Assembly: GCF_034675845.1 (NCBI RefSeq)
Contig: NZ_JAUCCU010000002.1
Coordinates: forward strand, 620,001-684,000
Length of the DNA stretch: 64,000 nucleotides
Direction of reading: 5' to 3'
DNA from: Castellaniella sp.
Lineage (GTDB): Bacteria; Pseudomonadota; Gammaproteobacteria; Burkholderiales; Burkholderiaceae_B
Shown: positions 28,401 through 36,665 of the stretch, in pieces
Layout: every line of letters starts with the position of its first letter
Position numbering within the stretch: position 1 is the stretch's first letter
The notes under the pieces: generated by a model
What the model saw: the letters and a program-made list of their open reading frames with translations, nothing else
Told to the model about the DNA's origin: nothing
Database searches by the model: none
Position numbers and translations under genes: made by a program

Positions 28401-29510
28401 CACCGTGACGCCATCCTGCAGCATCTGCGGCAGTTGGGCTTATCCGCCATCACCCAGGTGGTGGGCATGCTCAATACCCGCCAGGAACTCCAGGTGTTCC
28501 GTGATGGGGCGATTGTGTATCACCGTCCCCTGGCCGAATTGGGCCAGATCTGGTCCGAGACTACCCGGCGCATCATGGCGCGCCGCGACCATCCGGATTG
28601 CGCCCAGGCCCAGTTCGATGTCTGGCTGGACACCGAAGACCCCGGCCTGTCTCCCCAGGTGACCTTCAATCCCCAGGAAGACGTGGCTGCGCCGTTCATT
28701 GCCACCGGGGTGCGTCCTCAGATAGCCATCCTGCGAGAGCAAGGCTGCAATAGCCAGGTCGAAATGGCCTGGGCTTTTGATGTGGCAGGCTTCCAGGCAG
28801 TGGACGTGCACATGACCGATCTGCTGTCGGGCCGCATCAGCCTGGCCGATATGCAGGGTTTGGTGGCGGTGGGGGGCTTTAGCTATGGCGACGTGCTGGG
28901 CGCCGGCGAAGGCTGGGCCCGCACCATCCGTTTCAATGCTGCCCTGGCCGATCAGTTTGGGGCTTATTTTGCGCGCCCCGATGTGTTTGCCCTGGGGGTG
29001 TGCAATGGCTGCCAGATGCTGGCTGCCCTGGCCGACATGATTCCGGGGGCGCAGCACTGGCCGCGCTTCACCCGCAATATCTCGGAGCAATACGAGGCTC
29101 GTCTGTCGCTGGTGGAAGTCCTGGATTCGCCTTCCATTTTCTTCAGCGGCATGGCTGGCGCCAGGGTGCCGATTGCGGTGGCCCACGGCGAAGGCTACGC
29201 CAATTTTTCCCGCCAGGGCGATGCGCGCCAGGTGTTGGCCGCAGCCGCCTTTGTGGACAACCGAGGAGCACGTACTCAGGCGTATCCCGCCAATCCCAAC
29301 GGCAGCCCCGATGGCCTGACTGCCGTCACCACGGCGGATGGCCGGTTCACCGCCATGATGCCGCACCCCGAACGCGTCACGCGCAACGTCGCCATGTCAT
29401 GGCGGCCCGCCCAGTGGGGCCCCGCCGACCAGGGCGCGGCAGAAACCACCCACGGCGGCTACACCCCCTGGATGCGCCTATTTCGCAACGCACGCGCATC
29501 GATGAAATAG
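25464..29510 (+). CDS. purL: Phosphoribosylformylglycinamidine synthase
   Basis: This large single-chain FGAM synthase has 1348 residues and starts at GTG. The synthetase half carries the FANSEHCRHKIF motif and the MKVETHNHPTAIAPFPGA ATP/substrate region at about residue 300; duplicated AIRS-like domains follow. The C-terminal glutaminase has the nucleophile in GVCNGCQML (about 1180) and the His/Glu in MPHPERV. It converts FGAR plus glutamine to FGAM in purine synthesis. It lies directly before guaB. Confidence 0.97.
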   Translation: MTTVLKISGSAALSDFRQQDFLRLFAQQGLPVSSITAQACYFVGLDAALSDADAQRLNSLLDDGQPAPAAPDRHALQFLVIPRLGTISPWASKATDIARHCGLPQVHRIERAMCYTVQPERRLLGSRQLDQAQQQALAACLHDRMTETVVPADFDGQALFAPVAGQPVQAVPVMAQGRDALDACNTRLGLALSADEIDYLWRAYRDLDRDPTDVELMMFAQANSEHCRHKIFNAHWTVDGQTQSSTLFDMIRATHAAQPEGTVVAYSDNAAVMAGGPASVFQAAGADDTIYRRQDITSHILMKVETHNHPTAIAPFPGAATGAGGEIRDEGATGRGSKPKAGLTGFTVSALRVDDAIEPWEDAACAPERIATPLDIMIQGPIGGAAFNNEFGRPNLLGYFRSFEQTVDGVRWGYHKPIMLAGGLGQIDARLTHKDPLPPGALLVQLGGPGMRIGMGGGAASSMGAGTNQAQLDFDSVQRGNPEMQRRAQEVIDRCWQQGDDNPILAIHDVGAGGLSNAFPELVNDAGRGAEFELRRVPLEESGLSPAEIWSNESQERYVLALLPADLDRFARIADRERCPYAVVGIATEERRLRVTLDEGLPGLDRPHGEIPAQGLRPVDVPVDVILGKPPRMQREARRSTVRGTPLSLVEVELDDAIERVLRHPTVANKSFLITIGDRTVGGLTARDQMVGPWQVPVADCAVTLRDHEGVAGEAMALGERSPIAVLNPAASGRMAVTEALTNLAAAGVARLEDIKLSANWMAACGAEGQDAALYDTVAAVSDWCQTLGLSIPVGKDSLSMRTAWQDESGDQQVVSPVSLVVTAFAPVADVRATVTPQLRTDAGDSVLLLLDLGEGRQRMGGSVLGQVYGGIGIETPDMHDANLLRTAFLAVRDLVARGWVLACHDRSDGGLLAAAAEMAFAGRVGLSLNLDMLTIDPHTADAGDYKIRNDQVAVLHHEHNLTALFNEEAGWLLQVPRVHRDAILQHLRQLGLSAITQVVGMLNTRQELQVFRDGAIVYHRPLAELGQIWSETTRRIMARRDHPDCAQAQFDVWLDTEDPGLSPQVTFNPQEDVAAPFIATGVRPQIAILREQGCNSQVEMAWAFDVAGFQAVDVHMTDLLSGRISLADMQGLVAVGGFSYGDVLGAGEGWARTIRFNAALADQFGAYFARPDVFALGVCNGCQMLAALADMIPGAQHWPRFTRNISEQYEARLSLVEVLDSPSIFFSGMAGARVPIAVAHGEGYANFSRQGDARQVLAAAAFVDNRGARTQAYPANPNGSPDGLTAVTTADGRFTAMMPHPERVTRNVAMSWRPAQWGPADQGAAETTHGGYTPWMRLFRNARASMK

Positions 29511-29630
29511 GGCTGTTCTGCGCTGTCTTCTCCGGGCGCCCCGCAAGGCGCTCGGAGGAGCGTTGCCGAGGCTTGCGATGAATGCCTTGCAAGATCGCAA
29601 GATAAAGGGTGGCAGCCATCTGTCTAGGGG
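29511..29630. other. Spacer downstream of purL
   Basis: There is no gene here. The stretch 29540-29610 contains overlapping GC-rich inverted repeats (GGCGCC, CTCGGAGGAG, and CTTGC...GCAAG, seen in 29573-29607) that could end purL transcription, but there is no T-tract and the structure is ambiguous. Confidence 0.3.
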
Positions 29631-29659
29631 TTTATCCGGAGACGTTAACGGCGTATAAT
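29631..29659 (+). promoter_or_regulatory. guaB promoter, sigma70 type
   Basis: TTTATC at 29631-29636 and a perfect TATAAT at 29654-29659 are 17 bases apart, 29 bases before the guaB ATG. The consensus -10 is the strongest promoter-like element seen in the window. It gives guaB its own start independent of purL. Confidence 0.6.
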
Positions 29660-29687
29660 CCGGCTTTGCCCGGAGTCTACACAGTTT

Positions 29688-31148
29688 ATGCGTCTCATTA
29701 AAAAAGCGCTCACTTTCGACGACGTTCTCCTGGTGCCTGCCTTCTCTCAGGTTCTGCCGCGCGATACGCGCCTGACCACGCAGCTCACGCGTGGCATCCA
29801 GTTGAATATCCCGCTGGTTTCTGCCGCCATGGATACCGTCACCGAATCCCGTCTGGCCATTGCCATGGCCCAAGAAGGCGGCATCGGCATCATCCATAAA
29901 AACCTCACGGCGGACGAACAAGCCCGCGAGGTCGCTCGTGTCAAGCGCCACGAGTTCGGCATCGTCATCGATCCTGTCACCGTCACGCCTACCATGAAGG
30001 TGCGCGACGCCATCGAACTACAGCGCATGCATGGTATTTCCGGCCTGCCTGTCGTCGAAGGCGGAAAGCTCGTCGGGATCGTCACCAATCGCGACCTGCG
30101 CTTTGAAGACCGCCTGGATGTGTCTCTGCGCGAGATCATGACTCCCCAGGAAAAGCTGGTCACCCTGCGCGAGGGTGCCACCCTGGAAGAAGCCCAGGCC
30201 TTGATGCATAAGCATCGCCTGGAACGCGTGCTGATCGTCAACGACAAATTCCAGCTGCGTGGCCTGGCGACCGTCAAGGACATCGTCAAGAACACTGAAC
30301 ACCCTATGGCCAGCAAGGACCCCCAAGGTCAGCTGCGCGTGGGCGCCGCCGTGGGCGTGGGCGAGGGCACCGACGAGCGCGTTGAAAAACTGGCCGCCGC
30401 CGGGGTCGATGTCATCGTGGTGGATACCGCCCATGGCCACTCGGCAGGCGTGATCGAGCGCGTGCGCTGGGTCAAGAAGCATTACCCCAATATTCAGGTC
30501 ATTGGCGGCAATATCGCCACGGCAGCGGCAGCGCGTGCGCTGGCCGAGGCCGGTGCCGATGCCGTCAAGGTCGGGATCGGCCCAGGCTCCATCTGCACGA
30601 CCCGCATCGTCGCGGGGGTGGGCGTGCCGCAAATCACGGCCATTGCCGACGTGGCCCAGGCCCTGGAAGGCACGGGCATTCCCCTGATTGCCGACGGCGG
30701 CATCCGCTATTCCGGCGATGTCTCCAAAGCCCTGGCGGCCGGGGCATCCACCTGCATGATGGGGGGCATGTTCGCCGGCACCGAGGAAGCTCCCGGCGAG
30801 GTCGTCCTGTTCCAGGGGCGCTCCTACAAATCCTATCGTGGCATGGGCAGCTTGGGCGCCATGGCCGATGGGTCGGCGGATCGCTATTTCCAGGACCCCA
30901 ACAACAACGTCGACAAGCTCGTCCCCGAAGGCATCGAAGCCCGTGTCCCCTATAAGGGCAGCGTCATTGCCATCATCTACCAACTGGTGGGCGGGGTGCG
31001 CGCTTCCATGGGCTATTGCGGCAGCGCCACGATTGCAGATCTGCACACGCAGGCCGAATTCGTGGAAATCACGGCGGCCGGCGTGCGTGAATCCCATGTC
31101 CATGACGTGCAAATCACCAAAGAAGCCCCTAACTATCGGGCTGATTAA
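29688..31148 (+). CDS. guaB: IMP dehydrogenase
   Basis: This 486-residue TIM-barrel enzyme has a CBS pair inserted at roughly residues 90-205 (IVIDPVTVTPTMKVRDAIEL..., IMTPQEKLVTLREGATLEE). The catalytic loop GIGPGSICTTRIV carries the active-site Cys near 305, followed by the flap. It converts IMP to XMP with NAD+, the committed GMP step completed by guaA nearby. The M20 gene starts 6 bases after its stop. Confidence 0.97.
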   Translation: MRLIKKALTFDDVLLVPAFSQVLPRDTRLTTQLTRGIQLNIPLVSAAMDTVTESRLAIAMAQEGGIGIIHKNLTADEQAREVARVKRHEFGIVIDPVTVTPTMKVRDAIELQRMHGISGLPVVEGGKLVGIVTNRDLRFEDRLDVSLREIMTPQEKLVTLREGATLEEAQALMHKHRLERVLIVNDKFQLRGLATVKDIVKNTEHPMASKDPQGQLRVGAAVGVGEGTDERVEKLAAAGVDVIVVDTAHGHSAGVIERVRWVKKHYPNIQVIGGNIATAAAARALAEAGADAVKVGIGPGSICTTRIVAGVGVPQITAIADVAQALEGTGIPLIADGGIRYSGDVSKALAAGASTCMMGGMFAGTEEAPGEVVLFQGRSYKSYRGMGSLGAMADGSADRYFQDPNNNVDKLVPEGIEARVPYKGSVIAIIYQLVGGVRASMGYCGSATIADLHTQAEFVEITAAGVRESHVHDVQITKEAPNYRAD

Positions 31149-31154
31149 GCGGCC

Positions 31155-32348
31155 GTGACACCGTTGATTGATTCACCAATCCAGCCAACCAAGGTCCAGA
31201 TCAGTCCTGATCTGGCCTTGGCGATGCAGGCTTGGCGACGCGATTTTCACCAGCACCCGGAACTCGGCCATCAAGAACACCGCACGGCAGCCCGCGTGGC
31301 CCAGCTGTTGCGGGATTGGGGGCTGGCCGTCCATGAAAACTATGGCGGCACCACCGGTGTCATCGGGGTGCTGGACGGCCGTTCGGGGGCCGGGCTTACG
31401 GTAGGGCTGCGCGCCGACATGGATGCCTTGCCCATGCAGGATCAGGGCGATCATGCTCATCGTTCCACGCGCGATGGCGTGGCCCATGCCTGCGGACATG
31501 ATGGCCATACCGCCATTTTGCTGGGCGCTGCCAGTCATCTGGCCGCGCATCCCGATTTTTCCGGGCGCGTGGTGTTTGTCTTCCAACCTGCCGAAGAACC
31601 CCTGACCGGCGCCAAGGCCTTGGTCCAGGCGGGCCTGTTCAAGGACTTTCCCTGCGACGAAATCTACGGCTTGCACAATAACAACTGTATTGGTCCAGGA
31701 CAGGTCGGGGTGCGGGTCGGGGCTATTTTATCGGCCTGCGATCTGTTTGAAATCCGCATTCAGGGCGTCGGCGGCCATGCCGCGATGCCGCATCAGGCCA
31801 ATGACCCCATCGTCGCGGGCGCTGCGCTGGTGCAGTCACTGCAGTCGGTCGTCAGCCGCAATATCAGTCCGTTCGATACGGCGGTGCTCAGTGTCTGTCA
31901 ATTCCAGGCGGGCAGCGCCATCAACGTCATTGCCGATCATGCGGTATTACGCGGCACAGTGCGCACTTTATCCCGCGAGGCCCAGTCGCGTACCCTGCAA
32001 CGCCTGCAGGAAATCTGCGCCGGCATCGCCCAGGGCTATGGCTGTCAAATCACCTTTGACCACTTGCTCAGTTCGCCGCCCACCATCAACCACGCCGGGC
32101 CTGTGGCCCATGTCCGTCAGGCGGCGGCTGCCGTATTGGGGGCGGATCAAATCATCGATCCCGTCACCCCGCTGATGGCCTCAGAGGACTTTTCTTATTT
32201 GCTGGATCATTGCCCAGGTGCCTACTTCTTCCTGGGACACGATGGCCTGACCTGCCATCACCCCGAATTCGATTTCGACGATGCGCTGCTGGCCCAGGGT
32301 GCGGCGATTTTCGCAACCCTGGTGTATCAACGGTGTATCAACGCCTAG
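31155..32348 (+). CDS. M20D amidohydrolase (hippurate hydrolase-like)
   Basis: This 397-residue protein starts at GTG. Metal and catalytic motifs of the M20D group are RRDFHQHPELGHQEHRTA, GLRADMDALPM, HACGHDGHTAILLGAA, FQPAEEPLTGA and the late ASEDFSYLL. Relatives hydrolyse N-acyl amino acids or indole-acetyl conjugates. The dimerisation domain (GVGGHAAMPHQANDPI) is present. It probably rides on the guaB transcript; the two are 6 bases apart, although no strong ribosome site is seen. Confidence 0.88.
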   Translation: MTPLIDSPIQPTKVQISPDLALAMQAWRRDFHQHPELGHQEHRTAARVAQLLRDWGLAVHENYGGTTGVIGVLDGRSGAGLTVGLRADMDALPMQDQGDHAHRSTRDGVAHACGHDGHTAILLGAASHLAAHPDFSGRVVFVFQPAEEPLTGAKALVQAGLFKDFPCDEIYGLHNNNCIGPGQVGVRVGAILSACDLFEIRIQGVGGHAAMPHQANDPIVAGAALVQSLQSVVSRNISPFDTAVLSVCQFQAGSAINVIADHAVLRGTVRTLSREAQSRTLQRLQEICAGIAQGYGCQITFDHLLSSPPTINHAGPVAHVRQAAAAVLGADQIIDPVTPLMASEDFSYLLDHCPGAYFFLGHDGLTCHHPEFDFDDALLAQGAAIFATLVYQRCINA

Positions 32349-32355
32349 TTGATCG

Positions 32356-33558
32356 CTAGGCCTTCGAGGCGCGGCGATCCAGCCGCAAAATCGGGGCCGC
32401 CCCGATCAGTAAGCCCAGTGCCCCCAGAATCAGCGCGAATTCCAGCGGTGCCCCGAACCAGGCATGCGTCAGGCTGAAGAATATCGGCCCCACCAACTGA
32501 CCCAGGGCAAAAGATGCCGTCATGGCGGCAATCTGGTGCTTGGCCCGGGCCGCGCCTACCGTGGCCTGAGCTTCTTGCAGGCCCACCATGGTGATCACCA
32601 TGAACGAACTGCCCACACAGATCGCGGCAATCAGGATGGCTGTCAACGAATGCCAGATGGCAGGCATCAACACTCCGACGGCCATCATGACCTGTGCCCC
32701 CGCCCAGATCTGAGGCCGGCTGAAACGCCTGGCCAGCCGACTGGCGATCAAGGTGGACCCCGCACTGGCCAGCCCGAATACCGGCCAGGCCAGGCTGAAC
32801 AACCACGGATCAGGGATCAAGAGCCGGGCCTGCGCGGGCAAGAACGTAGCCGGCAGAATATAGCCAAAACCGTAAACGCCATAGCACAGGATCAAGCCCC
32901 AGTGCAGTGCTGGCGTGGCGGTGTTGAGCATGCTGGCCTCTGAATCAGGCGCTGGTGTGGGCGCGGGCTCTACGGTCAATGACGGCTGGGTGTGCTCGGG
33001 CGAATGCCAGAGCGTGGATGCCCCCAGCAGCCCCATCAAAGCAGCCGCAGCCAGCCACAGCCAGGCCGAAGCGGCACTGGCGCTCAGGAGCGTCAAGCCC
33101 ATGCAGGCCAGCCCGGCAAAGGTAATGCCGCAGCCTACCCCGGCAAACACAATGCCACTGTGTTCGGCCTTGCCCAGCGCATTCAGCCTGGCGATGCACA
33201 GGGATGCCGTCCCGATCATCACCCAGGCGCTGGCAACCCCCGCCAGCAGGCGCCACATCAGCCAGCCCGCCCAATGGGTATCCAGCCCCATGGCGGCCGT
33301 GGTCAGCACCACCAGCCACAGCCCGCGCTGCAGCAGCATGGCGGGTGTCCAGTTCATGTGGGTGACCAGCAAGGCGCCCAACAAATATCCCAGATAATTG
33401 GCGCTGGCCAGCCAGCCCCCCTGGGCCAGACTAAGGCCCAGGTCTGCCTGCATCATCGGCAATACCGGGGTAAAGGCAAAACGACCGATGCCCATGGCCA
33501 CGGCCAGCGCCAGCAGCCCGGCCAGGGGCAGGGGAATCATTGACTCATGTTTAGCCAT
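32356..33558 (-). CDS. MFS transporter, YbfB/YjiJ family
   Basis: This 400-residue protein has twelve predicted helices. The opening GLLALAVAMGIGRFAFTPVLPMM, with the GRFAFTPVLP motif, is diagnostic of the YbfB/YjiJ MFS group. A proline-rich cytoplasmic loop (residues 185-210) splits the two halves. Longer reading to 33708 adds a non-conserved 50 residues, so MAKHESMIPLP at 33558 is preferred. It is convergent with the M20 gene (7-base gap) and divergent from guaA. The substrate is unknown. Confidence 0.85.
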   Translation of the reverse strand: MAKHESMIPLPLAGLLALAVAMGIGRFAFTPVLPMMQADLGLSLAQGGWLASANYLGYLLGALLVTHMNWTPAMLLQRGLWLVVLTTAAMGLDTHWAGWLMWRLLAGVASAWVMIGTASLCIARLNALGKAEHSGIVFAGVGCGITFAGLACMGLTLLSASAASAWLWLAAAALMGLLGASTLWHSPEHTQPSLTVEPAPTPAPDSEASMLNTATPALHWGLILCYGVYGFGYILPATFLPAQARLLIPDPWLFSLAWPVFGLASAGSTLIASRLARRFSRPQIWAGAQVMMAVGVLMPAIWHSLTAILIAAICVGSSFMVITMVGLQEAQATVGAARAKHQIAAMTASFALGQLVGPIFFSLTHAWFGAPLEFALILGALGLLIGAAPILRLDRRASKA

Positions 33559-33702
33559 CAGGCAGCCGTTTATTTTGTTGGGAACGCCAATACTGTAATG
33601 GTTGTCGTGCACTTCAGACAAACACCGCGCACTGCAAGCGTTATCCGAAACCGCTTTGGATGGGTTAAAGTATCGCCTTGAATAGCCCATCCGATTTTCA
33701 TC
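33559..33702. promoter_or_regulatory. Divergent promoter region of the MFS gene and guaA
   Basis: This 144-base spacer must contain both promoters. A guaA-side candidate is the AT-richer GGTTAAAGTATCG at about 33664-33676. No clear operator or riboswitch fold was recognised. Confidence 0.3.
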
Positions 33703-35295
33703 ATGCACCAGCGCATTCTTATCCTGGACTACGGTTCACAGGTTACCCAGCTTATTGCCCGACGCGTACGCGAATGCGGCGTTTACTGCGAAATTCATCC
33801 TGGTGATGTCGATGATGCCTTTATTCGCAGCCAGCTGGATCAGGGCTTGAAAGGCATCATCCTGTCGGGTAGCCACGCCTCGGCCTATGCCGAAGCCTCG
33901 ATGAAAGTCCCCGCCGAGGTATTCCAGGCAGGCGTCCCCGTGCTGGGAATCTGCTACGGCATGCAGTCCATGGCGCTGCAATTGGGCGGCCAGGTCGAAT
34001 TCTCCGACCACCGGGAATTCGGCTACGCTGAAGTCCGTGCACACGGCCACACCCGCTTGCTGGACGGCCTGCAGGATTTTGCCACCCCCGAAGGCCACGG
34101 CATGCTGAAGGTCTGGATGAGCCACGGCGACCGTGTCACGGCGCTGCCCCCCGGCTTTGTCCGGATGGCCTCCACGCCGTCTTGCGACATCGCGGGCATG
34201 GCTGATGAGGCCCGTGGTTTCTATGCCGTGCAGTTCCATCCTGAAGTCACCCACACGCTGCAGGGCCAGGCCTTGCTGGCACGCTTCGTCACGGAAATCT
34301 GTGGCTGCACGCGCGACTGGAACATGCCCGACTACGTCACCGAAGCTGTGGCCCGCATCCGCGATCAGGTTGGCTCCGACGAAGTCATTCTGGGCCTGTC
34401 CGGCGGGGTGGATTCCTCGGTCGCAGCTGCCCTGATCCATAAGGCCATCGGTGATCAACTGACCTGCGTATTTGTCGATCACGGCCTGCTGCGCCTGAAC
34501 GAAGCCACCCAGGTCATGGATACCATGTCCCGGAACCTGGGCATACGCGTCATCCACGTGGACGCCAGCGCCCAATTCATGGGCCATCTGGTCGGCGTGA
34601 CCGACCCTGAAGCCAAACGCAAAATCATAGGCCGTGAATTCGTCGAGGTCTTCCAGGCCGAATCGAAAAAACTGAAATCGGCAAAATGGCTGGCCCAGGG
34701 CACGATCTATCCGGACGTTATCGAATCAGCGGCCTCCAAGACCGGCAAGGCCGTGGCCATCAAATCCCACCACAATGTAGGCGGTCTGCCAGAGACCCTG
34801 AACCTGCAGTTGCTGGAACCCCTGCGCGAACTGTTCAAAGACGAGGTCCGTCACTTGGGACTGGCCCTGGGCCTGCCGCCCGAGATGGTGTTCCGCCACC
34901 CCTTCCCAGGTCCCGGCCTGGGCGTGCGCATCCTGGGTGAAGTCAAACCGGAATACGCCGATCTGCTGCGCCGCGCCGATGATATTTTCATCACAGAACT
35001 GCGCAATACCGTGGATGAATCCACCGGGAAGTCCTGGTATGACCTGACGTCTCAGGCCTTTACCGTATTTCTACCGGTAAAGTCGGTAGGGGTCATGGGC
35101 GATGGCCGCACCTACGATTACGTGGTTGCCCTGCGTGCTGTGCAGACCACCGATTTCATGACCGCCGATTGGGCAGAGCTGCCTTATTCGTTGCTGAAAA
35201 AGGTATCGTCACGGATTATCAACGAGGTGCGCGGGATTAATCGGGTGACCTATGATGTGTCGAGTAAGCCGCCTGCTACGATTGAGTGGGAATGA
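33703..35295 (+). CDS. guaA: GMP synthase (glutamine-hydrolysing)
   Basis: This 530-residue enzyme makes GMP from XMP. The N-terminal class I glutaminase has Cys in GICYGMQSMAL and His/Glu in QFHPEVTHT. The ATP-pyrophosphatase domain has the P-loop ILGLSGGVDSSVAAALI (about 228-244), and the C-terminal dimerisation domain ends in PPATIEWE, the universal guaA end. The 3' end of guaA is a known integration site for tyrosine-recombinase genomic islands, and here accessory DNA begins right after it. Confidence 0.97.
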   Translation: MHQRILILDYGSQVTQLIARRVRECGVYCEIHPGDVDDAFIRSQLDQGLKGIILSGSHASAYAEASMKVPAEVFQAGVPVLGICYGMQSMALQLGGQVEFSDHREFGYAEVRAHGHTRLLDGLQDFATPEGHGMLKVWMSHGDRVTALPPGFVRMASTPSCDIAGMADEARGFYAVQFHPEVTHTLQGQALLARFVTEICGCTRDWNMPDYVTEAVARIRDQVGSDEVILGLSGGVDSSVAAALIHKAIGDQLTCVFVDHGLLRLNEATQVMDTMSRNLGIRVIHVDASAQFMGHLVGVTDPEAKRKIIGREFVEVFQAESKKLKSAKWLAQGTIYPDVIESAASKTGKAVAIKSHHNVGGLPETLNLQLLEPLRELFKDEVRHLGLALGLPPEMVFRHPFPGPGLGVRILGEVKPEYADLLRRADDIFITELRNTVDESTGKSWYDLTSQAFTVFLPVKSVGVMGDGRTYDYVVALRAVQTTDFMTADWAELPYSLLKKVSSRIINEVRGINRVTYDVSSKPPATIEWE

Positions 35296-35342
35296 TTCCA
35301 CGTCTGGCACGGTCAGGCAGCTGATGGCATAAAAATCCGCTA

Positions 35343-35367
35343 AGCCCGCGTAGTTGCGGGCTTTTTT
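35343..35367 (+). terminator. Intrinsic terminator after guaA
   Basis: AGCCCGC and GCGGGCT pair across a six-base loop and are followed by TTTTTT. It lies about 48 bases after the guaA stop. A 19-base imperfect direct repeat (CGTCTGGCACGGTCAGGCA at 35301 and CGTCTGGCATGGCCTGGCA at 35375) brackets it. Confidence 0.8.
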
Positions 35368-35421
35368 GTATTTTCGTCTGGCATGGCCTGGCAACAAAAG
35401 GAAGCGCCAAGCACCGTTTGA

Positions 35422-35578
35422 GCATGGCATTAAAGCTGGTACTATCGACTGACGATGCCATGATTGATGTTGATACCATGCTGCGTTTTCTTATGTGTTC
35501 ATGGTATTGAATTTCAATAAATAGTTGTTTTATATAGATAAAACAATATGAATTTGACGTTTTTTCAGCATGGTATCG
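35422..35578. repeat. Cluster of GCATGGTATC-type repeats, probable integrase arm sites
   Basis: Five copies of one 9-10 base word occur in 157 bases: GCATGGCAT at 35422, the inverse GATGCCATG at 35454, the inverse GATACCATGC at 35472, CATGGTATT at 35501 and GCATGGTATCG at 35568. They lie between guaA and integrase 1, where tyrosine integrases place arm-type binding sites. Related copies recur at 40444-40478. Confidence 0.55.
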
Positions 35579-35600
35579 AAAGCGAAGAAGGACAAGATAC

Positions 35601-36552
35601 ATGCTGACCGATACCAAGCTGCGCAATCTCAAGCCTAGGGACAAGCTCTACAAGGTGAATGACCGGGAAGGTCTCTATGTGCCGTGACTCCAGCCGGCTC
35701 CATCTCGTGTTCCGTTACAACTACTCAATCAACGGAAGGCAGGAGACCATCACCTTTGGCCGCTATGGCGTTGGTGGCATTACCTTGGCTGAAGCCCGTG
35801 AGCAGTTGAATGACGCCAAGAAGATGGTTGCGGCTGGCAAGTCGCCGGCCAAGGAGAAGGCCCGCGACAAGGCGCGAGTGAAAGATGCGGAGACGTTTGG
35901 TGCCTGGGCGGAGAAGTGGCTGCGCGGTTACCAAATGGCCGATTCCACCCGCGATATGCGCCGTTCGGTCTATGAACGCGAGCTGAAGCCGAAATTCAGC
36001 AATCAGAAGCTGGTGGAGATCACCCATGAGGACTTGCGTGCGCTGACCGATGCCATCGTCGAGCGAGGCGCACCGGCCATCGCCGTTCATGCGCGTGAAA
36101 TCGTGCTTCAGGTTTTTCGTTGGGCAATTGAGCGTGGGCAGAAGGTCGAGAACCCGGCGGAGCTGGTGCGGCCAACCAGCATTGCCCGATTTGAGCCACG
36201 CGACCGAGCGTTGACACCAGAAGAAATCGGGTTGATGTATCAGTACATGGAGCGGGTGGGTACAAGCCCAACAAACCGTGCGGCGGCCAAGCTGCTGTTG
36301 CTGACGATGGTGCGTAAAAGCGAGCTGACTAACGCCACCTGGAGTGAAATCAGTTTCAGTGAAGCGCTTTGGACTATTCCGAAGGAAAGGATGAAGCGGC
36401 GCAATCCGCACCTGGTGTTCTTGTCCCAGCAGGCGCTGGATATTTTCATTGCCCTGAAAACCTTTGCCGGTGGTTCTGACTTCGTTTTGCCATCACGGTA
36501 TGACTCGGATGCGCCAATGAGCAATGCCACACTCAACCAGGTGCTGACGCTG
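35601..36552 (+). pseudogene. Tyrosine integrase 1, frameshifted and truncated
   Basis: The start at 35601 reads MLTDTKLRNLKPRDKLYKVN..., the usual island integrase N-terminus. At about 35682 a base is lost and at about 35708 two are gained, so VTPAGSI and then VFRYNYSINGRQET continue in other frames. The rest follows integrase 2 (TLTPEEIGLMYQ, LTMVRKSELTNATW with the catalytic Arg, PKERMKRRNPH) until about 36550. The HxxR, second His and Tyr nucleophile are absent, replaced by unrelated sequence ending at 36669. It cannot be an active recombinase. Confidence 0.85.
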
Positions 36553-36665
36553 TGGTACCTGGAGTTGTCTGTTCTGGCCTTGTGCGGCTACGACGACACC
36601 TATACCAGTCGGTTGACGGCGAAATACGTGACTGATTCAGAGAACGTGCCGTGGGGAAAAAAATC